Source: an uncultured Altererythrobacter sp. (GTDB lineage Bacteria > Pseudomonadota > Alphaproteobacteria > Sphingomonadales > Sphingomonadaceae). Taken from it: DNA of 6,683 nucleotides. The stretch covers positions 1 to 6,683 of the forward strand of contig CAMPGP010000122.1 of assembly GCA_946885545.1 (NCBI GenBank), written 5' to 3'. Positions 6,584 to 6,683 of this stretch are shown here, piece after piece. Within the stretch, counting starts at the first letter, position 1. Each line of letters opens with the position of its first letter. The position numbers and the translations under genes were made by a program. The notes below the pieces were generated by a model. The model was not told the DNA's origin. It did not search any database and saw only the letters and a program-made list of their open reading frames with translations.

Positions 6584-6611
6584 TTGACCGGGCGCCATTC
6601 CCCGCTACATC
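6584..6611 (+). promoter_or_regulatory. Promoter of the tRNA-Val gene
   Basis: TTGACC (6584-6589) matches five of six bases of the -35 consensus, and TACATC (6606-6611) is a four-of-six -10 match after a 16-base spacer. Transcription would begin near 6618, about 12 bases before the mature tRNA. The GC-rich stretch just after the -10 resembles the discriminators of stringently controlled stable RNA promoters. Assignment rests on sequence match and position. Confidence 0.55.
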
Positions 6612-6630
6612 CGCGACGCAGCGCACCATG

Positions 6631-6683
6631 GGGCGGTTAGCTCAGTTGGTAGAGCATCTCGTTTACACCGAGAGGGTCGGCGG
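6631..6683 (+). tRNA. tRNA-Val (anticodon UAC), 5' part, cut by the right edge
   Basis: The first 53 positions of a tRNA fold correctly. The acceptor 5' strand is GGGCGGT (6631-6637), followed by T8 and A9. The D stem GCTC/GAGC (6640-6643 with 6652-6655) encloses a loop AGTTGGTA. The anticodon stem TCTCG/CGAGA (6657-6661 with 6669-6673) encloses the loop TTTACAC, giving anticodon TAC (6664-6666), which reads valine GUA codons. The variable loop GGGTC and the 5' T-stem strand GGCGG follow. The T loop, the 3' acceptor strand and any encoded CCA lie beyond the window. Confidence 0.95.

Overview
The window looks like an ordinary chromosomal segment of a GC-rich alphaproteobacterium, most likely Sphingomonadales and possibly Erythrobacteraceae-like. 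This is inferred from the high GC content, the protein style, the fmt-truA pair, and an HWE-type histidine kinase, a family concentrated in alphaproteobacteria. I see no insertion sequence, phage gene, CRISPR array or toxin-antitoxin pair, and nothing I would call an undescribed multi-gene system.

Left part (1-2165). A 5'-complete recR (recombination mediator) runs off the left edge on the minus strand. It is divergent from fmt (methionyl-tRNA formyltransferase), with only 52 bases between the two starts. That gap holds a perfect 7-base dyad. fmt is followed by truA (tRNA pseudouridine synthase), whose GTG start overlaps the fmt stop, so the two are probably translationally coupled.

Middle (2166-4475). 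A short spacer with four GTTTC/GAAAC elements precedes a zinc-less medium-chain dehydrogenase/reductase of the quinone oxidoreductase / enoyl reductase type. It converges, three bases stop to stop, on a minus-strand asparaginase that has the type II-like catalytic residues but no signal peptide. A 141-base divergent gap separates the asparaginase from the next gene.

Right part (4476-6683). A soluble PAS-GAF-HWE sensor histidine kinase, with no response regulator in view, converges on a small secreted or lipid-anchored DUF411 protein with cysteine and histidine motifs suggestive of metal (copper) binding. The last 53 bases are the 5' part of a tRNA-Val (anticodon UAC) with a recognisable promoter in front.

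The genes fall into separate units: RNA processing and translation initiation (fmt-truA), DNA repair (recR), metabolism (reductase, asparaginase), sensing (kinase) and metal handling (DUF411). Both convergent junctions carry a GC-rich hairpin overlapping a stop codon. Points worth a second look are the non-secreted asparaginase divergent from an orphan HWE kinase, the dyad in the recR/fmt gap, and the tRNA at the right edge, beyond which an integrated element could lie.
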